NCBI GenBank assembly: GCA_002296125.1
Contig: DBHI01000008.1
Location: forward strand, 1-12,473
From: Anaerolineales bacterium UBA832
GTDB taxonomy: Bacteria; Chloroflexota; Anaerolineae; Anaerolineales; UBA11657
Direction of reading: 5' to 3'
Length of the DNA stretch: 12,473 nucleotides
In this document: positions 1 to 6,682 of the stretch, one piece after another
How positions within the stretch are numbered: the first letter of the stretch is position 1
Layout: the number at the start of each line of letters is the position of its first letter
Made by a program: the position numbers and the translations under genes
Notes under the pieces: generated by a model
Database searches by the model: none
Told to the model about the DNA's origin: nothing
What the model saw: only the letters and a program-made list of their open reading frames with translations

Positions 1-996
1 AATGGTTTTGGTAGGATTGGAAGGAATGTATTAAGATCTATTAAATATCGATATAGTGACGTAATTGAAGTGGTTGCAGTTAATGATTTGGCTAATATTA
101 ATACTTGTGCACATTTGTTTAAATATGATTCAACATATGGTACTTATAATGGAGATGTACTAGTTGATGAAAGAGGTTTAATTGTAGATGGCAATAATAT
201 TAGAGTGTTTAATGAATCAGATCCTGGAAAAATTGGTTGGGCTGAAGAGAAAGTAGATATTGTTATAGAATCTACTGGTAGGTTTACTGATGCTGAATTA
301 GCTAAGGCGCATATAGCCGGTGGCAATGTTAGTAAGGTTATAATTTCTGCTCCTGCAAAGAATGAAGATATTACAATTGTGTTAGGTGTTAATGTTGATC
401 AATATGATTCAGATTTACATCATATTATTTCTAATGCTTCATGTACTACTAATTGCTTGGCATTACCTGCAAAAGTTGTGAATGATGCATTTGGTATTCG
501 TAGTGGAGTAATGACTACTATTCATTCTTACACTAATGATCAGCCAACTTTGGATGTGTTCCATAAGGATTTACGACGTGCTAGAGCCGCTGCACAGAAT
601 ATTATTCCTACTACAACAGGTGCTGCTAGAGCAGTGTCTCGTGTTATACCTGAATTAGAAGGAAAGTTTGATGGATATGCATTGCGTGTTCCTACTGCAT
701 CTGTTTCAATAGTTGATTTTACTGCGATACTGAAAGAAAATGTGTCAGTAGATGATGTTAATGATGTATTAAGAAATGCCTCTAATGACGGACCTATGCA
801 AGGTTATCTTGGTTATAGTGATGAACCTTTGGTTTCCTCAGATTTTAAGGGTGATCCTAGATCTTCAATTATTGATTCTCAGAGTACTATTGTGATGGGA
901 GATAATGTTGTCAAGGTGGTTGCTTGGTATGACAATGAATGGGGGTATGCTTGTCGTACTGCAGATTTAGCAGTATTGCTATCAGAAAGCTTATAA
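1..996 (+). CDS. gap: Glyceraldehyde-3-phosphate dehydrogenase, N-terminus cut by the window
   Basis: Catalyses NAD(P)-dependent oxidative phosphorylation of glyceraldehyde 3-phosphate to 1,3-bisphosphoglycerate in the cytosol. The frame is open from base 1 and starts inside the Rossmann motif NGFGRIGRN, so only about six to eight residues are missing; 331 codons remain. The catalytic Cys lies in SNASCTTNC (visible residue 148, bases 442–444) and the catalytic His in TTIHSYT (visible residue 175), 27 residues apart as in the family. NIIPTTTGAARAV (phosphate binding) and the late motif WYDNEWGY are intact. The Asp of VAVNDL at the end of the second strand favours NAD, although the usual Leu-Pro before HKDLRR is Val-Phe, so cofactor preference is not certain. 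It is first in a tight cluster with pgk, only 3 bp away. An internal GTG at base 70 is not the start. Promoter and RBS lie outside the window. Confidence 0.97.
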   Translation, partial: NGFGRIGRNVLRSIKYRYSDVIEVVAVNDLANINTCAHLFKYDSTYGTYNGDVLVDERGLIVDGNNIRVFNESDPGKIGWAEEKVDIVIESTGRFTDAELAKAHIAGGNVSKVIISAPAKNEDITIVLGVNVDQYDSDLHHIISNASCTTNCLALPAKVVNDAFGIRSGVMTTIHSYTNDQPTLDVFHKDLRRARAAAQNIIPTTTGAARAVSRVIPELEGKFDGYALRVPTASVSIVDFTAILKENVSVDDVNDVLRNASNDGPMQGYLGYSDEPLVSSDFKGDPRSSIIDSQSTIVMGDNVVKVVAWYDNEWGYACRTADLAVLLSESL

Positions 997-999
997 TTT

Positions 1000-2184
1000 A
1001 TGAAATATGCATCTCTAAATAATGTAGATGTTGACGGGAAGCGAGTCTTAGTCAGAGTTGATTTTAATGTTCCATTGGATGCGTCTGGGGTAGTTGCGGA
1101 TGATTGGCGCATTATGTCAGCTCTTCCTACTATTAATTATTTGATTAATAATGAAGCAGTTGTGATATTGTGTTCGCATTTGGGGCGTCCAAAAGGAACG
1201 CGCGTTGATCATTTGTCTTTGAGAACAGTATTACCTATTTTAAACAAATCTTTGGAAAATATTAGTATTTCTTTTAGCAATAATTGCTTTGGAAGTGACG
1301 TAAAAGATATGGTTGATAGTATGCAAAGCAAGAGTGTCTTGCTTTTGGAGAATACACGGTTTTGGAAAGAGGAGACAGATAATGATCCATATATGTCTCG
1401 TGAAATGTCTTTATTAGCAGATGTTTTTGTAAATGATGCATTTGGTGTTGCGCATAGGAGACATGCTACTACTGTTGGTATAGCTGAGTACATACCTTCT
1501 GTGGCAGGATTGTTGATGGATAATGAAATGAAATATCTAGAGGATACTTTGTTGTATCCTAGTCGACCGTTTGTTTGCATATTGGGTGGAGCAAAGATAG
1601 GTGACAAGATTGATGTTATAGATAGGTTAATGGATATATCTGACTTAATGTTGATTGGTGGTGGTATGGCAAATACATTTTTGAAAGCAAAGGGCATGGA
1701 TGTAGGTGAATCATTAGTAGAGAATGATGTTTTGGATAAGGCATATAATTATATGAAAAGTATCAATAACAATATAGTTTTACCCTTAGACGTGATTATT
1801 ACAGATTCATTTGATGTTAATGGAAACACTTCAGTTTGTGACATTGAGGATGGGGTTAAGGACAGTCATATGATGATTGTTGATATTGGACCGAAGACAT
1901 GTGAATTGTATAGCAAATATATACTAGATGCTTCATTAGTATTGTGGAATGGTCCTGTGGGAGCATTTGAAATACCTCAGTTTGCTGAAGGAACTAATTA
2001 TTTGGCTAAAAGCTTGGCGCAAAGTATGGCTACTACTGTGGTAGGTGGTGGAGACACTGCTGCTGCAGTTAGAAGTTCAGGTTATGACAGTTATATTAAT
2101 CACATTTCTACTGGTGGAGGAGCAGCGTTAGAAGTATTAAAGGGTAATATATTACCGGCTTTACAAGTTTTAGGAACGTTATAA
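1000..2184 (+). CDS. pgk: Phosphoglycerate kinase
   Basis: Cytosolic kinase that transfers phosphate from 1,3-bisphosphoglycerate to ADP, giving 3-phosphoglycerate and ATP, the step directly after gap. The 394 residues match the usual bacterial length. Motifs in order: VRVDFNVPL (18–26), SHLGRPKG (59–66), LLLENTRFWKEE (114–125), NDAFGVAHRRHAT (145–157), GGAKIGDKIDV (196–206, usually GGAKVSDKI), LWNGPVGAFE (315–324), VVGGGDTAAAV (347–357) and HISTGGGAALE (368–378). Both lobes and the hinge are therefore complete. The ATG is 3 bp after the gap stop and has only a weak purine stretch upstream, which suggests translational coupling to gap. The start is supported by the typical opening in which the first VRVDFNVP motif falls near residue 20. 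Confidence 0.98.
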   Translation: MKYASLNNVDVDGKRVLVRVDFNVPLDASGVVADDWRIMSALPTINYLINNEAVVILCSHLGRPKGTRVDHLSLRTVLPILNKSLENISISFSNNCFGSDVKDMVDSMQSKSVLLLENTRFWKEETDNDPYMSREMSLLADVFVNDAFGVAHRRHATTVGIAEYIPSVAGLLMDNEMKYLEDTLLYPSRPFVCILGGAKIGDKIDVIDRLMDISDLMLIGGGMANTFLKAKGMDVGESLVENDVLDKAYNYMKSINNNIVLPLDVIITDSFDVNGNTSVCDIEDGVKDSHMMIVDIGPKTCELYSKYILDASLVLWNGPVGAFEIPQFAEGTNYLAKSLAQSMATTVVGGGDTAAAVRSSGYDSYINHISTGGGAALEVLKGNILPALQVLGTL

Positions 2185-2206
2185 ATTAATTTTATGGATA
2201 AAGATC

Positions 2207-2968
2207 ATGAATAAAAAAAATTTGATTGTGGCAAATTGGAAGATGAATTTGAAAACTAATGATGGAGTAAAATTAGTTCAGCATGTTTTGGATAATGGAT
2301 ATGATTCTGATGTTATAGAGGTTGTCATATGTCCTTCTTTCTTGTCTTTAGAGGCCATTAATAGAACTGTAACAAAAAGTCCAATATCAGTTGGTGCTCA
2401 AAATATTTTTTGGATTGCAGGTGAGGGACCATATACTGGGGAAGTTTCTTCATATTTGATCTCTGGAGTTTGTGACTATGTGATTATAGGTCATTCTGAA
2501 AGAAGGACTATATTAAATGAGGATGATGTATTGATTAACAAAAAAGTGGTATCTGCAATTGAGAATGATATAGTTCCAATAATATGTGTTGGAGAGACGG
2601 AGACGAATACTTCAGAGAGTGATGTTAAGAGTATGATCTTTGAGCAAATAGCGTATGCGTATGATGGGATTTCTGATGAAGATGCGATAAATACGGTGAT
2701 TGCATATGAACCATCTTGGGCTATTGGAACAGGTAATAATAATGATTCTGAGGTAATTAATAGGGTCTGTCTTGAATGTATTCGTGGCGGATTAAATGAG
2801 TTGTATGATAGTAGAGTATCTAACTTGGTTCGTACTATTTATGGTGGTAGTGTAACGGGTTCTATTGTATCTGAAATTGTACAACAAGAGTTTGTGGATG
2901 GTGTTTTAGTAGGTGGTGCTAGTTTATCGCCTGATGGATTTTTGGAGATTTTGAGAAATTCGTATTAG
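2207..2968 (+). CDS. tpiA: Triosephosphate isomerase
   Basis: Interconverts dihydroxyacetone phosphate and glyceraldehyde 3-phosphate, feeding the gap step. At 253 residues it has the family length. The catalytic residues are visible: Asn10 and Lys12 in ANWKMN, His96 in IIGHSERR and Glu168 in AYEPSWAIGTG. VGAQNIFW, GPYTGEVS, YGGSVTGS and DGVLVGGASL complete the TIM barrel signature. The mobile loop 6 has unusual hinges: PSW instead of PVW or PIW, and NNN instead of KTA-like residues after GTG. The gene starts 22 bp after pgk; GGATAAAG about 4–11 bases upstream is a modest ribosome binding site. A six-codon frame starting at 2194 overlaps the start codon. It belongs to the gap–pgk–tpiA transcript. 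Confidence 0.98.
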   Translation: MNKKNLIVANWKMNLKTNDGVKLVQHVLDNGYDSDVIEVVICPSFLSLEAINRTVTKSPISVGAQNIFWIAGEGPYTGEVSSYLISGVCDYVIIGHSERRTILNEDDVLINKKVVSAIENDIVPIICVGETETNTSESDVKSMIFEQIAYAYDGISDEDAINTVIAYEPSWAIGTGNNNDSEVINRVCLECIRGGLNELYDSRVSNLVRTIYGGSVTGSIVSEIVQQEFVDGVLVGGASLSPDGFLEILRNSY

Positions 2969-3006
2969 TCGTTTTAGAGGTTTGTAGATTATAGTGTAGA
3001 GTACTT

Positions 3007-3777
3007 GTGACTAATAAATATTTAGAGTTGTGGATGTGGATGATTGTTACTTCTCCACTGTTGTTAGTATTACAACACTGGATATCTAGGCATGTACAGA
3101 CCATTTTTTTATTGTTGACTAGAAATGCGGATATGGCAATTTTATTAAATCAAGTAGTTTTTTTGCCAGGTGTAGTACTTCATGAGGTTAGTCATTGGGT
3201 AATGGCTCGTATTTTAGGCGTTCGAACAATGGGAATTTCTGTATGGCCAAAGAGACAGAATGATGGATCATTGAGGCTGGGTTATGTGCATACTAAGAAG
3301 GTGGATTTTATTAGGGAAAGTCTTATAGGGGCTGCACCATTGCTATTTGGGTGTATTGCAGTTGCTGCAATTGGTCTAAAGATGTTAGATCTGGATCAGA
3401 TAGGATTGGCTGTGATTCAGGGTGATTTGGGAGATAGTTTGATACATGTGTTAAATGTTTTTCAATCGGCAGATTTGTTAATTTGGGGATACATATTGTT
3501 TGCTTGTAGTAATACTATGATGCCTAGCGCTAGTGATAGACGTGCATGGCCTCTTGTGTTTGGATTGATTTTTATTGTTGGTTTGTTGCTCTATTATTTT
3601 GGTGTACTTTCTTCTATTCAGACAGCAGTAGCTGATATTTTTTTTGAGGGGCTTAGAGTGATTGCTACCGCTTTTACTGTTACTATTGGAGTAGATATTG
3701 TTGTGATTCCTATAATATATGCTATTGAATGGTTGTTATGGCAAATCTCTTCTGTTGATCATGTGTCTTTATCCTGA
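3007..3777 (+). CDS. Putative M50-like membrane metalloprotease (HExxH membrane protein)
   Basis: Membrane protein of 256 residues, hydrophobic from end to end. The segment FLPGVVLHEVSHWVMARILG places an HExxH motif (HEVSH, residues 59–63) inside or next to a predicted membrane helix, as in site-2-type M50 proteases. A second motif, SNTMMPSASDRR (about 168–179), resembles the Asn-x-x-Pro…Asp element that supplies the third zinc ligand in that family. Other hydrophobic segments lie near 14–24, 107–126, 155–168, 183–204 and 217–245. From memory, similar proteins with SNxMxPSxSDR occur in Chloroflexota without known substrate; this is not verified. The GTG start gives the listed length; an in-frame ATG at 3034 is an alternative. 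It lies 38 bp after tpiA with no terminator between, so it is probably co-transcribed with the glycolytic genes. Its last 9 bp overlap the convergent transferase gene. The protease function is inferred. Confidence 0.72.
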   Translation: MTNKYLELWMWMIVTSPLLLVLQHWISRHVQTIFLLLTRNADMAILLNQVVFLPGVVLHEVSHWVMARILGVRTMGISVWPKRQNDGSLRLGYVHTKKVDFIRESLIGAAPLLFGCIAVAAIGLKMLDLDQIGLAVIQGDLGDSLIHVLNVFQSADLLIWGYILFACSNTMMPSASDRRAWPLVFGLIFIVGLLLYYFGVLSSIQTAVADIFFEGLRVIATAFTVTIGVDIVVIPIIYAIEWLLWQISSVDHVSLS

Positions 3778-3789
3778 TAAAGGTTTTTT
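3767..3789 (+). terminator. Probable intrinsic terminator of the gap–pgk–tpiA–M50 transcript
   Basis: CTTTATC (3767–3773) and GATAAAG (3776–3782) are perfect reverse complements, readable as a 6-bp stem with a CCTG tetraloop, and are followed by G and six T residues (3784–3789). This is terminator-like only in the plus direction; the other side has no T-run. The hairpin lies across the last codons and stop of the membrane protein and the last codons of the convergent transferase. The stem is AT-rich, so its strength is uncertain. Confidence 0.65.
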
Positions 3790-4815
3790 GCGTGATAGAT
3801 AAGAGACGTATGACAAAGTTAAGGTAATTAAACATAGTAAGATGATTATCTTGATTATTTGTGACTTTACCATTAATGAGATTATGCCGAATAATCCGCA
3901 TGCTAGCCAATAGATTAATACAATAGTAGTTTGGGTAAATCCTCTGTCAATCAATCGGAAATGTAAATGTCCCCTATCACCTTTGAATATGGATTTATTA
4001 CTACGATATCTATGGTATATTTGCCAGGCAGTGTCTGAAATCGGTACAGACATTACTAATAGTGCAGTGGCTATTCGTGCAGGTGCTAATATTGATAAAG
4101 TAGCTAGACAGTATCCCAGAATCATTGCTCCTGAAGATCCTAGAAATAATCTTGCTGGATTGAAGTTGAATGGTAAAAGACCTATACAAGCTCCTGCCAT
4201 TGCTGTGGCATATAATGATACTTCGGTTTGTCCAATTCTATACATGTGTATTGCAAATAGGATAGATGCAATAGCTCCTACACCTGTTGCCAATCCATCA
4301 AGACCATCTAGCCAATTTACTGTATTCATCATTCCAGTAATCCATAGTAAGGTTATCGTAGCAGTAAATATTGTTCCTAATACTGGTATAGTATTTAATT
4401 CAATTATTTGGCCATTCATTGGGTTGGTAAAGCGTTCTATAAAAATTGTAGTGCAAATTGCTAAGATTGATACTGTTATTTGTCCGATTAACTGAGGTAT
4501 CCATCCTAATTCAACAATGTCATCTAGTAGACCAATTGGGAGTAGGATTGTGCATCCTATTAGTATGCCCATGATTCTGTAGGTGTCCTCAGGATTATTT
4601 GGGGGATCAATGAAATAGGCAATACAACTTGCAACAACGAATCCTATGTAAAGGGCAACCCCTCCTATTCTGGGTATCCTACGTTGATGTTTGTGGCGCG
4701 CACCACGAGGATTATCAAATAATGCATCAAATCTGTGAGATAGTTTGGATGCTATAAGACACCCTATCAATGTAATGAAGATTGATGCAAATAGCACTAA
4801 TAATGAGGTAGACAT
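3769..4815 (-). CDS. WecA/TagO/MraY-family undecaprenyl-phosphate sugar-1-phosphate transferase (divergent)
   Basis: Multi-pass membrane enzyme of 348 residues in the polyprenyl-phosphate N-acetylhexosamine-1-phosphate transferase family. It would move a sugar phosphate from a UDP-sugar to a lipid carrier and release UMP, starting envelope glycan synthesis. Visible motifs: NPRGARHKHQRRIPRIGG (35–52), the Asp pair LLDD (D98, D99) and NTVNWLDGLDGLATG (164–178). The cytoplasmic HxH motif is RGHLHFRL, where many relatives have HLHHRL or HIHHRL. The usual FLGDSGS or FMGDxGS motif reads FLGSSGA (224–230), so the conserved Asp is Ser227 (bases 4135–4137). About ten hydrophobic helices are expected. 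WecA/TagO-like rather than MraY by motif form; the sugar is unknown. It starts 14 bp after upp without a clear Shine–Dalgarno, suggesting coupling. I leave the symbol empty because the subfamily is not settled. Confidence 0.85.
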   Translation of the reverse strand: MSTSLLVLFASIFITLIGCLIASKLSHRFDALFDNPRGARHKHQRRIPRIGGVALYIGFVVASCIAYFIDPPNNPEDTYRIMGILIGCTILLPIGLLDDIVELGWIPQLIGQITVSILAICTTIFIERFTNPMNGQIIELNTIPVLGTIFTATITLLWITGMMNTVNWLDGLDGLATGVGAIASILFAIHMYRIGQTEVSLYATAMAGACIGLLPFNFNPARLFLGSSGAMILGYCLATLSILAPARIATALLVMSVPISDTAWQIYHRYRSNKSIFKGDRGHLHFRLIDRGFTQTTIVLIYWLACGLFGIISLMVKSQIIKIIILLCLITLTLSYVSYLSRKKPLSG

Positions 4816-4829
4816 TTTTGTAGAATATT

Positions 4830-5456
4830 TTATGTACCAAATTGTCTATCGCCTGCGTCTCCTAATCCTGGAACTATAAATCCTATATCGTTCAAATGAG
4901 AATCTATTTCACCTACGTATATGTCTACAGTGGGATGCTCGTTATTTAGACATTCGATCCCTTCTGGAGCTGCCAAGATGCCTACATATTTTATGGATTC
5001 AATTCCCCAGGATTTTATCAAATTACATGCTTCAACTGCTGTTCCTCCAGTTGCTAGCATTGGATCAAGTATTATACACGTTTGATCATCAGTTTTTTCA
5101 GGTTGATTTGTATAGTACTGAATAGGTTTTAGTGTAGTCTCATCTCTTTTAAGTCCAATATGCCAAACAGAAGATTGTGGAATTAGATCAAGAATTCCTT
5201 CTACCATACCTAATCCTGCTCGTAGAACTGGTACAAGTGTTATGTTTTCAGACAATGTATTACCAGTTGTCGATCCCATAGGTGTATTAACTTTTGTTTT
5301 TTTCGTATTAATCTTTTTAGTAGCTTCAAATGTCAGTAGTGTACTAATGATTTTTATATTGTTTCGAAAAGTTTGAGGGTCTGTATCTATGTTTCGTAAA
5401 ATTGTTAGACTGTGTTTAATTAGAGGATGGTTGCTAGTGTATACGTTAGAGTTCAT
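4830..5456 (-). CDS. upp: Uracil phosphoribosyltransferase
   Basis: Cytosolic salvage enzyme that makes UMP from uracil and PRPP. The 208 residues match the family. Motifs: HPLIKHSLTILRN near the N-terminus (10–22), LVPVLRAGLGMVEG (74–87), the PRPP loop CIILDPMLATGGTA (127–140), and the uracil-binding C-terminus VPGLGDAGDRQFGT (195–208). The ATG is fixed by an AGGAG five bases upstream, the best ribosome binding site in the window. Residues 47–66 are rich in Lys, Asn and Thr (TKKINTKKTKVNTP), in line with the A-rich coding sense of minus-strand genes here. It is first in a two-gene unit with the lipid-carrier transferase, 14 bp downstream, which releases UMP. A candidate promoter pair lies within the 121-bp region shared with ruvB. 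Confidence 0.97.
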   Translation of the reverse strand: MNSNVYTSNHPLIKHSLTILRNIDTDPQTFRNNIKIISTLLTFEATKKINTKKTKVNTPMGSTTGNTLSENITLVPVLRAGLGMVEGILDLIPQSSVWHIGLKRDETTLKPIQYYTNQPEKTDDQTCIILDPMLATGGTAVEACNLIKSWGIESIKYVGILAAPEGIECLNNEHPTVDIYVGEIDSHLNDIGFIVPGLGDAGDRQFGT

Positions 5457-5461
5457 CTAGT

Positions 5462-5466
5462 CTCCT
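5462..5466 (-). promoter_or_regulatory. Shine–Dalgarno of upp
   Basis: Read on the minus strand, AGGAG sits in AAAAAAGGAGACTAG directly before the upp ATG with a five-base spacer. It decides the upp start and is stronger than the site of any neighbouring gene. Confidence 0.85.
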
Positions 5467-5485
5467 TTTTTCAATTGCAAATCAA

Positions 5486-5519
5486 ATTCTATTTTAGACT
5501 TAAATTCAATTGTCAGCAA
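5486..5519 (-). promoter_or_regulatory. Candidate promoter(s) of upp and the transferase
   Basis: On the minus strand two overlapping solutions exist. TTGCTG (5519–5514) is separated by 17 bases from TAAAAT (5496–5491), giving a leader of about 28 nt. CTGACA (5516–5511) is separated by 19 bases from TAGAAT (5491–5486), giving a leader of about 23 nt. The first has ideal spacing but a poor −35; the second has better boxes but long spacing. In both, the upp Shine–Dalgarno falls inside the leader. Confidence 0.45.
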
Positions 5520-5542
5520 TAAATATATTCATGATAATTCTT

Positions 5543-5571
5543 TTGCCTACAATATGTATCACTATTATAAT
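5543..5571 (+). promoter_or_regulatory. ruvB promoter with start point on the ATG
   Basis: TTGCCT (5543–5548, four of six consensus bases) and a perfect TATAAT (5566–5571) are 17 bases apart. Counting from the −10 box, +1 falls at about 5578, the A of the ruvB ATG. This points to a leaderless transcript and argues against translation from the ATG at 5554, which lies inside the promoter. Confidence 0.65.
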
Positions 5572-5577
5572 TTGTAC

Positions 5578-6603
5578 ATGACTAATAATGATGACAGAAT
5601 AGTCGCGGGAAAAGTAAAAAGTGAAGATACATCAGAATTTTCTTTGAGACCGCAAAAATTGTCCGAAATGATTGGACAGAATAGGGTCAAGGAGAATTTG
5701 CATATCTTGATAGAAGCAGCACGTAATCGAGAGGAATCAGTTGATCATATTTTGTTTTATGGGCCTCCGGGTTTGGGTAAGACTACTTTGGCTAATGTAG
5801 TAGCAAATGAAATGGGAGTAAACATTAAGGTGACTGCTGGACCTGCTATAGAAAGACAGGGTGATTTAGCTGCAATCTTAACAAATTTACGTGCAGGAGA
5901 TGTTCTTTTTGTAGATGAGATCCATAGATTGGGAAGAGTACTTGAGGAAGTTTTATACCCAGCTATGGAAGATTTTGCGCTTGATATTTTAATAGGTAAA
6001 GGACCTAGTGCTCGAAATATTAGATTGAAGTTGCCTAGATTTACTGTTATAGGGGCAACAACTCGATTAGCGTTGATGACCGCACCTTTACGTGCTAGAT
6101 TTGGAGCTTTATTTCGACTCGATTACTATGATATTCAGTCTATGAAATCTATAGTTGAACGTGCTGCTGAATTGCTTGAAGTGCAAATAAAGTCAGAGGG
6201 CATTGTTGAAATTGCTGGTCGTGCTCGCTCGACACCAAGAGTTGCATTAAGATTGTTGAGGAGAGTACGTGATTATGCAGAAGTGAGAGCAGATGGTGTT
6301 ATTACTGGATCTGTAGCTAGTGATGCTTTGGGTCTATTAGATGTTGATGAAATTGGATTAGATGAAACTGATAGGAGAATTTTGGAATCTATTGTTACTA
6401 AATTTGGAGGTGGACCTGTAGGTTTAGATACTATAGCTGCTTCAATTAGTGAGGAATCAGATACTATAATGGATGTATATGAGCCTTATCTTTTGCAGCT
6501 AGGACTATTGGAACGAACGTCAAGAGGTCGAATTGCATCTAAAGCTGCTTATGCTCATCTTGGTTTAGATTATCCTTTAGATATACAAGACACCCTATTG
6601 TAG
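5578..6603 (+). CDS. ruvB: Holliday junction branch migration helicase RuvB
   Basis: AAA+ motor that works with RuvA, as a hexameric ring, to drive branch migration of Holliday junctions during recombinational repair. From the ATG at 5578 it has 341 residues, the usual length. Visible: N-terminal LRPQKLSEMIGQ (23–34), Walker A GPPGLGKT (62–69), Walker B FVDEIH (111–116), sensor 1 VIGATTR (157–163), Arg finger APLRARFG (R174), the sensor 2 region RSTPRVALRLLRRVRDYAEV (217–236), and the C-terminal winged helix with GGPVGLDTIA (278–287) and YEPYLLQLGLLERTSRGR (301–318). An upstream in-frame ATG at 5554 would add eight residues (MYHYYNLY) that match nothing in the family and would put the promoter inside the gene. 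ruvA and ruvC are not in this window. queA follows by 79 bp. Confidence 0.97.
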   Translation: MTNNDDRIVAGKVKSEDTSEFSLRPQKLSEMIGQNRVKENLHILIEAARNREESVDHILFYGPPGLGKTTLANVVANEMGVNIKVTAGPAIERQGDLAAILTNLRAGDVLFVDEIHRLGRVLEEVLYPAMEDFALDILIGKGPSARNIRLKLPRFTVIGATTRLALMTAPLRARFGALFRLDYYDIQSMKSIVERAAELLEVQIKSEGIVEIAGRARSTPRVALRLLRRVRDYAEVRADGVITGSVASDALGLLDVDEIGLDETDRRILESIVTKFGGGPVGLDTIAASISEESDTIMDVYEPYLLQLGLLERTSRGRIASKAAYAHLGLDYPLDIQDTLL

Positions 6604-6606
6604 GGT
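6592..6606 (+). terminator. Small hairpin across the ruvB stop codon, weak terminator candidate
   Basis: ACCCTA (6592–6597) and TAGGGT (6601–6606) form a 6-bp stem with loop TTG, and the ruvB stop TAG is inside the right arm. Only two further T residues follow the stem, so it is a poor intrinsic terminator. It may pause transcription or be accidental. Confidence 0.25.
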
Positions 6607-6630
6607 TTAGGTAATAAATGACTATTTGGA

Positions 6631-6660
6631 TTGATTGTATAGATTATTTATCTATATACT
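6631..6660 (+). promoter_or_regulatory. Candidate queA promoter
   Basis: TTGATT (6631–6636) is followed after 18 bases by TATACT (6655–6660), five of six to the −10 consensus. The start point would be about 6667, leaving a leader of about 16 nt that begins with AGAGG and contains AAGAG just before the queA ATG. queA could still also be read through from ruvB. Confidence 0.45.
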
Positions 6661-6682
6661 TTTATGAGAGGTAAGAGATTAT

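Larger units (their letters stand above)
5457..5577. other. Divergent intergenic region between upp and ruvB
   Basis: The longest non-coding stretch in the window (121 bp). It holds the upp RBS and promoter candidates on the minus strand and the ruvB promoter on the plus strand. The two promoters do not overlap: about 24 bp separate their −35 boxes. An eight-base direct repeat TTCAATTG (5470–5477, 5505–5512) flanks the upp −10 area but could easily be chance at this base composition. No RNA gene is seen. Confidence 0.7.

Noticed and set aside
1209..1697. A 162-codon open frame antisense to pgk
   Set aside because: It covers conserved pgk motifs on the other strand, has no recognisable domain and no RBS; a shadow frame.
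2969..3006. TATAGT (2990–2995) as a separate promoter for the M50-like gene
   Set aside because: No acceptable −35 box lies 16–18 bases upstream, and no terminator separates the gene from tpiA, so read-through is the simpler view.
3983..4495. A 170-codon open frame on the plus strand
   Set aside because: It lies fully antisense to the well-supported transferase gene, shows no family motif, and its length follows from the low stop density opposite hydrophobic codons.
5470..5512. Direct repeat TTCAATTG, two copies 35 bp apart in the upp–ruvB gap, as an operator
   Set aside because: An eight-base match in 121 bp of AT-rich DNA is likely by chance; noted only in the description of the gap.
5554..5577. 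Upstream ATG extending ruvB by eight residues
   Set aside because: The added residues match nothing in RuvB, and the stretch contains the TATAAT box of the probable promoter.
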